From Schlesneria sphaerica (lineage in GTDB: Bacteria > Planctomycetota > Planctomycetia > Planctomycetales > Planctomycetaceae), in contig NZ_CP172346.1 of the NCBI RefSeq assembly GCF_044336245.1, forward strand, positions 1,736,001 through 1,800,000: a stretch of DNA of 64,000 nucleotides, written 5' to 3'. This document shows, piece after piece, positions 9,147-18,258 of the stretch (position 1 is its first letter; each line of letters begins with the position of its first letter). A program made the position numbers and the translations under genes. The notes beneath the pieces were generated by a model. That model had not been told where the DNA came from, made no database searches, and was given only the letters and a program-made list of their open reading frames with translations.

Positions 9147-10919
9147 TCATTGCAGGGGTACAAGAAACCAATCTTCGGCCGGAACCGGTACTGGAGTGGG
9201 AGGAGGAAGTTCCTCGCCCGTCAGTTCCTTTACGGCCCACCGCAAGGCGACTCCTAATTCAACGGAGAGAGGGACATTTACCGCGAGTCCGCGAAGTCGT
9301 TCCGCCTGGCTTGTCGATTTCATCCGAGCCAGACTGATCGCACTCATCTGCTTCACTTCCGGCATTTCCGGGGGACGATCTGCGAAATCCAGGATTCGAT
9401 CCATGAGCGCGTCTTCCAGTTCCGCGTCTGCTTCCTCCCGCGGCATCACTCCGAGTGCCCAGATTGCTGCACTGCGCGATTGAACCCCCATCGGATAGTG
9501 CTTGGGAATATATTCCTTCAGCAACGGAATCGCCTCGGTCGCCTTCAAGACTCCGAGGGTTTCAAGCAGATGTGCAACTTGTTCATCGACAACAGTTCCC
9601 GTTCCCGCTTTTCGCAATTCGGTTTGATTTTTCGCAATTTGCAGAATTGCCGGGATTGTTTCTTTTACGGCGACTTTTCGCAGAGCCCAGGCCGATGCCG
9701 ATTTCACTTCTACTCGTGGAGACTCCAATAACTCGACGAGACGATTCGCAACCTCTTCGAGATCGATCCCGCCCGCCAGGATCGCCGCCTGCTCCTGCCC
9801 CTTCCAGTCGTCACTTTGGAGGTGCCCCTTTACCACGTCGTTAACGACGGGCTTCAATTCCGCCACTGAAGAGAGTCGCAGCAGCCCTTCGCGCGTCTTC
9901 TCCCTGAGCGCTGGGTCTGGATCTGCGAGTAACCGCCCCAGTGCACCTGTCTTATCCGTGGTCGGATGCGTAATACAGGATTCGATCCCTTCGCTCCGGA
10001 TTCGGGCATCAGGGTGTCTCAGCGCCATTTCTGCCAGCGAAAGCATGAGTGCCGAATCAAGTGCGTTGAGTCGACGCATGGCCGTCGCGGCGATCAATGG
10101 CTCGTCATCAGTTGCCCATGCCGACAGCAATTGAGCTGCAGCCGCAGTTTCGTGCGTTAAGAGCATCTGGATCGCGCACAATCGATTGAGCGACGTCGGC
10201 GTACCAGGTGATCGTGCAAGTTTGTCTGCCTGCGTTTCCAGTCCGGTTGCAGAGATTTGACCAACAGCCGTCGCCGCTTCGAATCGCACGTCAGGATGGC
10301 GACGAGAGTCATTAATGATTTCCAATAAGGGATTGAGCGCCTTCTGCTCTCGGACGACGCCCAGGCCGCGAACTGCCAAGATCAGTTCACGCCGCCGCGA
10401 AGCCTGCTCCGACAGCCGCCCCAACCAGACGGATCGAGCGGGCTCGTAGTCCCATTCAGCCAGCGTGGGCTCAATCAGCAGACGCAAATCACTTCCATAA
10501 GATTTGGAGGCCTCAAGCAACTTGCCGCTGGAATCGCGCGAGTTCAATACAACGAGTGCCCGCGCTGCGGCAAAGCGCGCAGCAGGGTGCGAGGCTTTCG
10601 CTTCGAGAATCCGCTCAAGAGAAGGGACAGCCTCGACCAGATTCGAGCCGTTCACTTCCTGCGATCGGGCGATTGTCTCGGCAGCCATTCGCTGCATGTC
10701 AACTTCAGGACTGTCCAGCGCCGACAACCACAACTGCTTCTGCGCTGGATCAATCGCATACTGGGCAACCGGATAGGAAAGTGCGGGATCGCTCTCGCGA
10801 AGAGCATCGAGCGCCGACGATTCGGCGAACGTCACAAGGCAGGACGCCGCCAGACACGCCACGACAAAAGCGAGTGTCATGACACGGGCAGCGGATCGGA
10901 TTGGAAGAGGACGGACCAT
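9147..10919 (-). CDS. exported HEAT-repeat protein
   Basis: The protein of about 590 residues begins with a signal or anchor segment (ARVMTLAFVVACLAASCLVTFAE) and is otherwise built of helical HEAT/PBS-lyase-like repeats, e.g. HPAARFAAARALVVL, HPDVRFEAATAVGQI and RVEVKSASAWALRKV. Such repeats form solenoids for protein binding. The start at ATG 10919 lies 22 bp after the permease gene stop; an alternative start at 11006 would overlap that gene. It is the last gene of the four-gene ABC operon, so a scaffold role in or near the transporter is inferred, not shown. A Cys in the signal segment (SCLV) is not a good lipobox. Confidence 0.85.
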   Translation of the reverse strand: MVRPLPIRSAARVMTLAFVVACLAASCLVTFAESSALDALRESDPALSYPVAQYAIDPAQKQLWLSALDSPEVDMQRMAAETIARSQEVNGSNLVEAVPSLERILEAKASHPAARFAAARALVVLNSRDSSGKLLEASKSYGSDLRLLIEPTLAEWDYEPARSVWLGRLSEQASRRRELILAVRGLGVVREQKALNPLLEIINDSRRHPDVRFEAATAVGQISATGLETQADKLARSPGTPTSLNRLCAIQMLLTHETAAAAQLLSAWATDDEPLIAATAMRRLNALDSALMLSLAEMALRHPDARIRSEGIESCITHPTTDKTGALGRLLADPDPALREKTREGLLRLSSVAELKPVVNDVVKGHLQSDDWKGQEQAAILAGGIDLEEVANRLVELLESPRVEVKSASAWALRKVAVKETIPAILQIAKNQTELRKAGTGTVVDEQVAHLLETLGVLKATEAIPLLKEYIPKHYPMGVQSRSAAIWALGVMPREEADAELEDALMDRILDFADRPPEMPEVKQMSAISLARMKSTSQAERLRGLAVNVPLSVELGVALRWAVKELTGEELPPPTPVPVPAEDWFLVPLQ

Positions 10920-10941
10920 TCTCAGATTCTCGCTGGACAAC

Positions 10942-12600
10942 TCATTGAGGCCGGGAAATGCGGTGTGTCTGGATGAGCAAGATAAGAATCGAGGCAATTG
11001 AACCAATCCCCAGAATCCACCAATTCATCGGCACAAGATCGTAGTTCTGAAATCCGGGCATCCGTATGACTGACAGTGCCGCTGCAATCGAACTGAATGA
11101 CAAAGCAGCCTCAACAGTTCGGTGCCCGAACGGCGCGTCACGCCCCATCCAGATCAACATGGGCAGTCCACAGATAAGCAGCAGCGCAGCATACGCGGTG
11201 GCCGTCGCAGCCGCGGTTCGGACGAAGAAGCTGCCGACGGCCGCACTGACCAGCATGGCAAAGATGGCCGTCAGAAGCAGACACACAATGACTCGCTTTA
11301 CCTGTTGTCCCATTCCGGGCTCGATGTAGGCCATCACCAGATACCCCGGAGCCGTCGCGCACAACACCAGCAGCAATGGGAGCAGGGCACTCAGCAACTT
11401 ACCCCAGATGATTCGTGCAGTCGCCATCGGAGTCGTCTGCAGCAGCAACCATCCTCCGTGTTCACGCTCCACGCTGATCAGGCCCGCAGACAAACTCGGC
11501 GCGACCAGGATAATCAATGCAACTTGCATCACGACCATGATCCCACCGATCGTTTCAACGCCCCAGTCGAAAGTTCCCGCCGTAGTGGCATAGGTCAGCC
11601 CCAGCGAAAGCGTCGCACATGCCGCGACCAGTCGAACCAGCCAATGGAGTCGACCGAACCGACGGCAACGAAACTCCTTGAACATGACCGGGTTCACAAA
11701 GGACGGGATCCCTGCGCTTCGCTTCTGCGGGTCCACCAGAAAGAAGAATCGCCGAAAGAGTTTGGCGGACCATGACAGGTCATCGCTCATCGTTCCTGCA
11801 GCGCGAGAAACGTCAAACAGGCGATGATTCAGACGTGCAATTGTCCAGATAGAGGCAGCGACCGCAGTGGTGAGCGAAAAAATGGTGTAGCGTCCGAGCA
11901 CATCGATTTTGGTGACCAGCCCCTGACTGCCGGGCTCTTCCGTTCCTGTAATCGACATCAGCGCAGCCACAGGAGACATACACCAGAACCATTCTCCGAT
12001 ATCAGCCAGTAACCCCTGGGACCCCTGCAGAAAATAGTGAGGAATCAGCGTAAGAACGCTGGTACCCAGAACGATCCCGTATGTCGTACGAACAGCCGAG
12101 TCAACCGATTGCGAAAAGCTGCTGACCAGCATTCCAATCGCGGCATACTCAATCGCCACGAGGATCAGCAGCTTATAGACCTTACCGATGTCGCCGTAGA
12201 GAGATAGCCCACCCATGGAATAGCAAGTTCCCGCTGCAGGCAGACTCATTGCCAGAATCATCCCCGCCATCGCCATGACAGCTGCGAGTTTGCCAGCGAA
12301 AATATGGACGGGACCGAGCTGAGTATTGAGGAGCAAGGCCAAAGTCCCTCGCCGCTTTTCACTGACGATGCTCGTCGCAGGAAACACGGGCAAAAGGAAC
12401 AGGAGCGTCATCAACAGACCATAGGCGAACAGCCGGAAGATCTCGCGCGAGCGCGCTCCGAAGAGGGCAACCTCACCGTCGGTCGGCCAGCGAAGAATCA
12501 CTAGCAACCCGAACAGACTTGCCAGCCCGATCTGAAACACGACCATCCGTCGACGTCGAAGGGGAGTCAGCAGTTCTCGCCGCAAGATTGCACTAAACAT
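10942..12600 (-). CDS. ABC-2 type transporter permease
   Basis: The protein of 552 residues has many hydrophobic segments, at least ten candidate membrane helices: an N-terminal block (about residues 20-265), a hydrophilic loop (270-320), then a second block (320-550). It looks like two ABC-2 permease halves in one chain. The start is taken as ATG 12600, overlapping the end of the ATPase gene by 8 bp; an alternative ATG at 12618 would lengthen the overlap. Tight coupling with the ATPase indicates one transporter. The substrate is unknown; family members export lipids, polysaccharides or drugs, or act in gliding motility. Confidence 0.9.
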   Translation of the reverse strand: MFSAILRRELLTPLRRRRMVVFQIGLASLFGLLVILRWPTDGEVALFGARSREIFRLFAYGLLMTLLFLLPVFPATSIVSEKRRGTLALLLNTQLGPVHIFAGKLAAVMAMAGMILAMSLPAAGTCYSMGGLSLYGDIGKVYKLLILVAIEYAAIGMLVSSFSQSVDSAVRTTYGIVLGTSVLTLIPHYFLQGSQGLLADIGEWFWCMSPVAALMSITGTEEPGSQGLVTKIDVLGRYTIFSLTTAVAASIWTIARLNHRLFDVSRAAGTMSDDLSWSAKLFRRFFFLVDPQKRSAGIPSFVNPVMFKEFRCRRFGRLHWLVRLVAACATLSLGLTYATTAGTFDWGVETIGGIMVVMQVALIILVAPSLSAGLISVEREHGGWLLLQTTPMATARIIWGKLLSALLPLLLVLCATAPGYLVMAYIEPGMGQQVKRVIVCLLLTAIFAMLVSAAVGSFFVRTAAATATAYAALLLICGLPMLIWMGRDAPFGHRTVEAALSFSSIAAALSVIRMPGFQNYDLVPMNWWILGIGSIASILILLIQTHRISRPQ

Positions 12601-13621
12601 GGACACCGGCTCCGGCAACCGCAGGTTCTTTCACTTCCTTCGTTTCCCTGGGGCGTGTAAACGAAATGAAGACCTCTTCGAGATCTGTCTGAAGCTCACG
12701 GAACTGGGTGATACGTATTCCTGATTCAATAAGGAGTTTCAACAGGGCTTGCAGATCGCTTTCTGACCTGGCCGTGCGGAACCGAATGGCAAGCTCCCTG
12801 GGGGACGCGACCACTTCGGCTCCTTCTTCCAGATTCTGCTGGATGAGTTGCGTCGCCGGTTTCAACTGATCCAGAGAGATCAACTGCACTTCCATCGATT
12901 GCTGGCGGCTGATCTGGCGGCCAATTTCCTCGACGGTCCCGAACGCTCGCAACCTTCCGTGCGTGATAATGGCGACCTGCTGACAGATACGTGCCAATTC
13001 GGGAAGGATGTGACTGGTCACCACCACGGTCTTCCCCTGCCTGGTCAACTCGATCAACAAGTCTCGCATTTCAATTCGGGCCTGTGGATCCAGCCCGTTA
13101 CTTGGCTCGTCGAGAATCACGATCTTGGGATCGTGTAACAACGTGCGAGCGAGCCCCACACGCTGCTGCATTCCATGGCTGATGCGTTCGACGTAGCTCT
13201 CTTTCATGTACGCAGTTTGAGTCAGTTCCATGACGTCCGCGACTCGCTTCGCCCGCAGTCGAGCAGGGATTGCACAGGCCGCAGCAAAGAAGTCCAGATA
13301 TTCCCGTACGCGCATGTTGTCATACGCCCCGAATTTATCTGGCATGTAACCTACCAGGCGTTTGATCTCGCGGGCGTCCCGCAGGCAATCGACACCAGCG
13401 ATCGAAGCACTGCCGGAAGTCGGCTTGATCAGACCGACCAGAATCTTGATCGTTGTCGTCTTCCCAGCCCCGTTGGGACCAATCAGCCCGAGAATCTGTC
13501 CCGGCGCAACCGTCAGGGTCAAACCGTCAAGTGCCGTGAACGAGCCATAGCACTTCGTCAGACCTTTGATACAGAGTGCTGGAACGGAACCGGCCCCGTC
13601 CCATGAGGCTTTTGTGTTCAT
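12593..13621 (-). CDS. ABC transporter ATP-binding protein
   Basis: The 342-residue protein has all the nucleotide-binding motifs: Walker A GPNGAGKTT (about 48-56), Q-loop region GYMPDK (91-96), Walker B IVILDEP (167-173) and the switch His (SHI, about 204). The signature reads ISHGMQQR (147-154) instead of the usual LSGGMQQR. The C-terminal 110 residues form an additional domain as in CcmA/YadG-type subunits of ABC-2 systems. It follows the large membrane protein gene by 2 bp and overlaps the permease gene, so all are co-translated. It would energise the permease at 10942-12600. Confidence 0.95.
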   Translation of the reverse strand: MNTKASWDGAGSVPALCIKGLTKCYGSFTALDGLTLTVAPGQILGLIGPNGAGKTTTIKILVGLIKPTSGSASIAGVDCLRDAREIKRLVGYMPDKFGAYDNMRVREYLDFFAAACAIPARLRAKRVADVMELTQTAYMKESYVERISHGMQQRVGLARTLLHDPKIVILDEPSNGLDPQARIEMRDLLIELTRQGKTVVVTSHILPELARICQQVAIITHGRLRAFGTVEEIGRQISRQQSMEVQLISLDQLKPATQLIQQNLEEGAEVVASPRELAIRFRTARSESDLQALLKLLIESGIRITQFRELQTDLEEVFISFTRPRETKEVKEPAVAGAGVHV

Positions 13622-13623
13622 GC

Positions 13624-16218
13624 TCAGTCCTCTTTCGTCGAATCAGTGGCGGTAGCCCAGACATGCAAGTCCAGTGACTCGATTCGCCAGGTGTTCGCAG
13701 CAGAGATTGCACCGGTTGGATTCGGGGTCTGTGATCGAGACGTGTCTCCACCGCTGATCCCCAGAGAGAGATCGCCATCCTGCGAGATGGCCAGCACATC
13801 GCTGTCATCCAGATCAAAACCAACAGTGTTGGCAGGATCAACAACACTTGCGAGGCTGACCGAAGCGTTATCCCGTATCCCCAGAATTTCGAGGCGACCA
13901 ATCGGTCCGGTCACCCTCACCTCCAGCCGTGCTTTTTTCGCAGACAAAGGAAGCAGTTCACGCGGAAGCTGGAAACGGAGCCAGGTCGTACTGGGGCTGG
14001 AACGTTCCTGCCATTCCTTTCTGAGATCATCCCAGAAACCCGCGGGCAGCGTACCGTCGGGGGGACGGCGGGTTGAGAAGTTGACCAGCATGGAGGGGAT
14101 CAGCACTTCAGTTCCTTGCGGTGGACGAGTCAGATTGAGGCGAATCGCCAGCAGCGCATCGCCTTGTCGAATCAGTCCGTCGCCGAAATTGAAGCCCGAA
14201 TCCCACTTATCAAGCCACACCAGCAAATGCGGGTGGTCCAGATAGTTCTTCCATCGCGCATTCGCAAACAGTTCCTGAAAGATCTTCAACCGACGATCCT
14301 GCTGATCACCGACGTAAGTCGCGTCGAGAAACTGACCTTCACCGAATGTGTCTTCACTCTTGGCAACGAATTCGCCGTCGGAAGAAAACTTGACCCCGAT
14401 TCGGCCGTTTCTCGTCGCCAGCAGTGCATCCTGACGGCTCGCCTCCGGCCCCCTGTAGGTGCCAACAAGTCCGGCCGAATCCAGTGTGGCGATCGCTTCG
14501 ACCCGTTCCACGTGTGTCTGGGAAAGCGCGTCCGTATAGAGTGACAGCCCTGCTTCCTGCGGCAGCCCATCCCAGCGTGAGGATCCGAGGTCGCTGGCGA
14601 TGAGACGCCGGGTCGATGCAGTGGAATCGGTCTTTTCAGGCCACAGCTTTCCCCCTTGAGGCATCTGAGCGAGCGAGACTCCCTCGTCTGTTCGATAAAC
14701 TGCCGTCACCCCTTCTGCTCGCAAATCGTCCGTTCCCCCGATTGCACGCAGGAGGTGAGATCCCGCGACAGTTCCCGGCACTCCATAGCGATTAGAGACA
14801 CCGATTCCTGTGAGGATAAACCCAAACACAACAGCCAGCAGCGAACCACACCACCCGAAATGCTCGAGTCGATCGAGCCGTTGCAGTCCCACTGCGGCCA
14901 CCAGCAAAAGGACCAGGAATGTGCTCATCGTTGCCACAATCAGCCCCCAGGTCGGGACTTTATAAGAGACGTGCTTTACGGCCTGTGACTCAAGAGACAC
15001 TGTCTTCGCGATTTCGGGTTCACGGCGTGCCAGAACATAGGCAGCCAGATCTTCCATCCGCGAATTTGGCAGGAACGCTGATTCTGATCCTGGAGTTTTC
15101 TCCATCTCCAGACGTTTTGCTTCGGGAGTCGGGTTAACCCAGGCTCGCGCTCCCAGTGTGGTGAGAAGCACCCGGCCCTCACCGAACGAACCAGTCAGCG
15201 CCGCCGGCCATCCGTCGACCGTGTTGACGATTCTCATTCCAGAAATGAGCAGCTGAACCATCTCGACCGGTTCGTCATATTCGACTGTGTTACCGGGCTC
15301 ACCTTTGGGAGATGCCAGGTTCGGGCCTTTGTCGATTCGAACGGACGTCTTGCGGACACGCCCCACCACACGCCCGGCGAACTGATCCCCCAGGAGTCGT
15401 TCCAGGACTTCTGCGTCGACACGATCGAGCATGATCCACAAGTTCCCCCCGGAATGGACCCAGCGTCGAAGCGTTGCCAGGGCTGCAACGTCGTCAGCGA
15501 CCCGATCGTCAGCAATAACGATATGATCGAGATAGTCGTAACTCGTTTCATTAGCAGGCAGGAACTGATCGCCAATGACGGTGATGCGATTATTCAGCCC
15601 CTGATTCACTCGATTGGCCACAACGAGATCGACAACATCCTGTGGAATGTGGCTAGTGTGCCGCCACCCCGCGATGATTCCCGTGTTTCGGTCGGTACTT
15701 GTCAGCACCAGAGAACGGTCATGGCGAAGCTGCCCTGAGTCATTCTTAATCAGGACTTCTTTCCCTTCGGACTCGTCTATCACAAGCGTATGAATGTTCG
15801 CCGTTGTCCCCGTCGACGTTTCGAAGAGCGGCAAACGAACAGGGTGAGATAACTGCAATCGGGAGCGCGCAGGAACCGTAAGTTGCCGACCATACTGGAG
15901 AGTTGGATAATCAGCGAAGTAGGTCGTACAAAGAAGTTTTCGCACGGCCCCACTTCGATTCTCAACCCGAAACTGAAACTCACCCCAACGATCGGGAACA
16001 AACGCGAAGTTACCCAGTCGGGAGTTCGTCTCAATGGAAAACCGAACAGACGACTCTGCCGGAATCTGACCATCCTCGGCTGAGCTAATTCCGTCGACAG
16101 CATGAGCTTGCTGAGCCGCGACCACAATAAGGAGCGCGGTCAGTAATCGAATTGAATGTGCGAGAAACCGAATGACAATCACCTCGCGCAGCTTTCCCGA
16201 GCTTTTGAAACAAAGCAA
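13624..16218 (-). CDS. large exported membrane-anchored protein of an ABC operon
   Basis: The 864-residue protein has a signal peptide (hydrophobic 24-40, ending AQQAHA), a long extracytoplasmic region with a Rossmann/amidotransferase-like segment (about 205-270: DHIVIADDR, then LRRWVHSGGNLWIML), two membrane helices (about 425-445 and 455-475) and a further soluble region to the end. The layout recalls auxiliary subunits such as GldG-type proteins, which carry a similar GATase-like domain and sit beside ABC-2 permeases; that comparison is inference. It is the first gene of the operon with ATPase, permease and HEAT protein. The C-terminal 120 residues look like a beta-rich carbohydrate- or protein-binding domain. 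Confidence 0.85.
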   Translation of the reverse strand: MLCFKSSGKLREVIVIRFLAHSIRLLTALLIVVAAQQAHAVDGISSAEDGQIPAESSVRFSIETNSRLGNFAFVPDRWGEFQFRVENRSGAVRKLLCTTYFADYPTLQYGRQLTVPARSRLQLSHPVRLPLFETSTGTTANIHTLVIDESEGKEVLIKNDSGQLRHDRSLVLTSTDRNTGIIAGWRHTSHIPQDVVDLVVANRVNQGLNNRITVIGDQFLPANETSYDYLDHIVIADDRVADDVAALATLRRWVHSGGNLWIMLDRVDAEVLERLLGDQFAGRVVGRVRKTSVRIDKGPNLASPKGEPGNTVEYDEPVEMVQLLISGMRIVNTVDGWPAALTGSFGEGRVLLTTLGARAWVNPTPEAKRLEMEKTPGSESAFLPNSRMEDLAAYVLARREPEIAKTVSLESQAVKHVSYKVPTWGLIVATMSTFLVLLLVAAVGLQRLDRLEHFGWCGSLLAVVFGFILTGIGVSNRYGVPGTVAGSHLLRAIGGTDDLRAEGVTAVYRTDEGVSLAQMPQGGKLWPEKTDSTASTRRLIASDLGSSRWDGLPQEAGLSLYTDALSQTHVERVEAIATLDSAGLVGTYRGPEASRQDALLATRNGRIGVKFSSDGEFVAKSEDTFGEGQFLDATYVGDQQDRRLKIFQELFANARWKNYLDHPHLLVWLDKWDSGFNFGDGLIRQGDALLAIRLNLTRPPQGTEVLIPSMLVNFSTRRPPDGTLPAGFWDDLRKEWQERSSPSTTWLRFQLPRELLPLSAKKARLEVRVTGPIGRLEILGIRDNASVSLASVVDPANTVGFDLDDSDVLAISQDGDLSLGISGGDTSRSQTPNPTGAISAANTWRIESLDLHVWATATDSTKED

Positions 16219-16817
16219 TTTCGTGTGGTCAGTCGAACGCAGAATGCATTGAAGAGAAGCGAATTGAGCGGTTGATCCTATCGATGGGAAGTACCCGATG
16301 CAACCGCATGAAATCAGAAGATTTCATGAACTCAGGCCGCTCGGCCGAAATGGCAGAGAACGTCGATTGCAGGCTCATGCACAGAGATTCTGTTCACACC
16401 GACAAATTAAACATGTCCGCAGCAGCGGGTCGCAAGCTTTTCACTCGCCGTCCGATATCTCCCCGTCGGTAGAACGACCGAAACACAGATTTCGTGACCA
16501 CTGCCTGAACCGCTCATCTCAAGTGGACGCCTGAGACCCGGAACGCCTTTTACTGATCTACTGAATCAATTAGCACTGATGCCCTGACTAACCCGCCCAA
16601 AGCACTTTGCAGCCGATAGCGACAAACTGTTTGATCACGATTCAGTCAAATCAACTGAAGACAGGACTCACAGTCTTTCGTGAGAAATTCGTCAAGGATC
16701 GTCGCGGAAGACTCAAATTGTGAATTGAATTGGCTATGCTCATGCGCCTTATCGCATCCCGTCGCATCTCGCAGTTGATCCAGTTCTCATCTCATACTGA
16801 ATCAGGGACTTCATCCA
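16219..16817. other. divergent intergenic region, ABC operon / acyltransferase genes
   Basis: About 600 bp between two divergently transcribed units, so both promoters should lie here. Short open frames (for example 16298-16534) lack a good ribosome binding site or family likeness. No clear repeat, hairpin or RNA gene was seen. Confidence 0.5.
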
Positions 16818-18134
16818 GTGGCTACTAACGACGTGAAAAGCACATCGGCAGAAACAAAATCGGAAGGACCGGCCACGATGCCGTCCACCGGGCGACGCAT
16901 TTCTCTAGACCAGTTCCGCGGGTATGCCGTTGCTGTCATGTTCATTGTGAATTTCTGCGGTGACCTGAAGGCCATTCCAGACTGGATCAAACATCACGAC
17001 ACTTACTTCAGCTACGCCGATTCCATCATGCCGGGGTTTATCTTTGCTGCCGGCTTTTCCTACCGACTGACAATGCTTCGTCGGTTGGCACGTGACGGTG
17101 CACTTGCCAGCTATCGACACGCCGTGATTCGGGGCCTCAGTCTGGTGCTCGTTTCGCTCGCCATGTACGGCTTCAACGATTCGTTCGTGAAATCCTGGAA
17201 CGACGTTAATCCGAATCAAGTGTGGGACTTTATTGCCGGGATGATCAAGGCGAATCTCTGGGAAACACTCGCGATCATCGGAGTGACTCAGATTGTCGTC
17301 CTCCCTTTCATCGCCGCCCGAACGCCGGTGCTGATCCTGGGGATGCTGGCACTGCTCACCGGACACCTGCTGTTCTCATATTCCTTCAATTTCGCGTTCA
17401 TTTTTGGGCAACCAAACTGGTTGAACGCCTATTGGGGTGCGGCGAAGAGCGGATGCTGGGATGGGGGTGTCTTCGGCACCATGAATTGGGGCGTCATCAT
17501 GCTCGCCGGTGCCCTCTCGTATGAGCTGATCAACAACCGGCAACCGGCCCAGGCGGGAGGATTGCTGTTAGGACTCGGTGCGGTAGTGATGGCCATCGCT
17601 TACGGCCTTTCGTGTATTTCGACCGCGTACGACATTCCCGTGGACTCGCCACCCACTCCACGAGATCTGGCCGAATCTCCCGTCATTCCCACGACCGAAC
17701 AACGCGCCAAAATACGACTGGCAGAACCGCCGTTCTTCGCACCACCACCTAAAGACCCCGGTCAGTATGAACAACTGAAGAGCACCGGTGCCACACCCGA
17801 ACCCGTTCTGCGACGCTATAACTATTGGATGATGAGCAAGCGAATCGTCTCGGCCCCTTTCGTCCTCTTCGCATCGGGCTTCTCAATGGCGACTCTTGCA
17901 CTGTTCGTCTTTCTGACGGATCTGGGAGGCATTTCGATCGGGCTGTTCCGCACCTTTGGGACCAATGCCCTGGCCGCCTACTTCCTGCATCATTCCATCG
18001 AGGTTGCGGTGCGGGGAATTGTCCCCAAGGACTCTCCATTGTGGTGGTGCCTGTGCGGACTCGGCATTTTCTACATGACTACCTACGCCTTTGTCCGGTT
18101 CCTGGAAAAACAGCGCATTTTTATTCGGCTGTAG
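16818..18134 (+). CDS. membrane acyltransferase-like protein (DUF5009/HGSNAT-like), copy 1
   Basis: The 438-residue protein has about ten membrane helices and the family opening RRISLDQFRGYAVAVMFIVN (about 27-46), followed by HHDTYFSYADSIMPGFIFAAGF, as in heparan-alpha-glucosaminide N-acetyltransferase-like proteins, which move acetyl groups across a membrane to sugars. A hydrophilic Pro-rich insert (about 275-330, including AEPPFFAPPP) precedes NYWMMSKR. The start is GTG 16818 with AGGGA about 9 nt upstream. A paralogue follows 125 bp downstream with the same topology. The substrate is unknown; cell-surface glycan modification is inferred. Confidence 0.88.
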   Translation: MATNDVKSTSAETKSEGPATMPSTGRRISLDQFRGYAVAVMFIVNFCGDLKAIPDWIKHHDTYFSYADSIMPGFIFAAGFSYRLTMLRRLARDGALASYRHAVIRGLSLVLVSLAMYGFNDSFVKSWNDVNPNQVWDFIAGMIKANLWETLAIIGVTQIVVLPFIAARTPVLILGMLALLTGHLLFSYSFNFAFIFGQPNWLNAYWGAAKSGCWDGGVFGTMNWGVIMLAGALSYELINNRQPAQAGGLLLGLGAVVMAIAYGLSCISTAYDIPVDSPPTPRDLAESPVIPTTEQRAKIRLAEPPFFAPPPKDPGQYEQLKSTGATPEPVLRRYNYWMMSKRIVSAPFVLFASGFSMATLALFVFLTDLGGISIGLFRTFGTNALAAYFLHHSIEVAVRGIVPKDSPLWWCLCGLGIFYMTTYAFVRFLEKQRIFIRL

Positions 18135-18258
18135 GTCTGAAAGTTTGAAGCGACGTGCCGATTCGGCATGTTGCTTCGTTGTTTTGGCAACTTGATTTGA
18201 GTTGTACTCTGGTCTGTCTGAGGGATTTTTCGATACCCGGAAAGGGTTGGATCTGACT

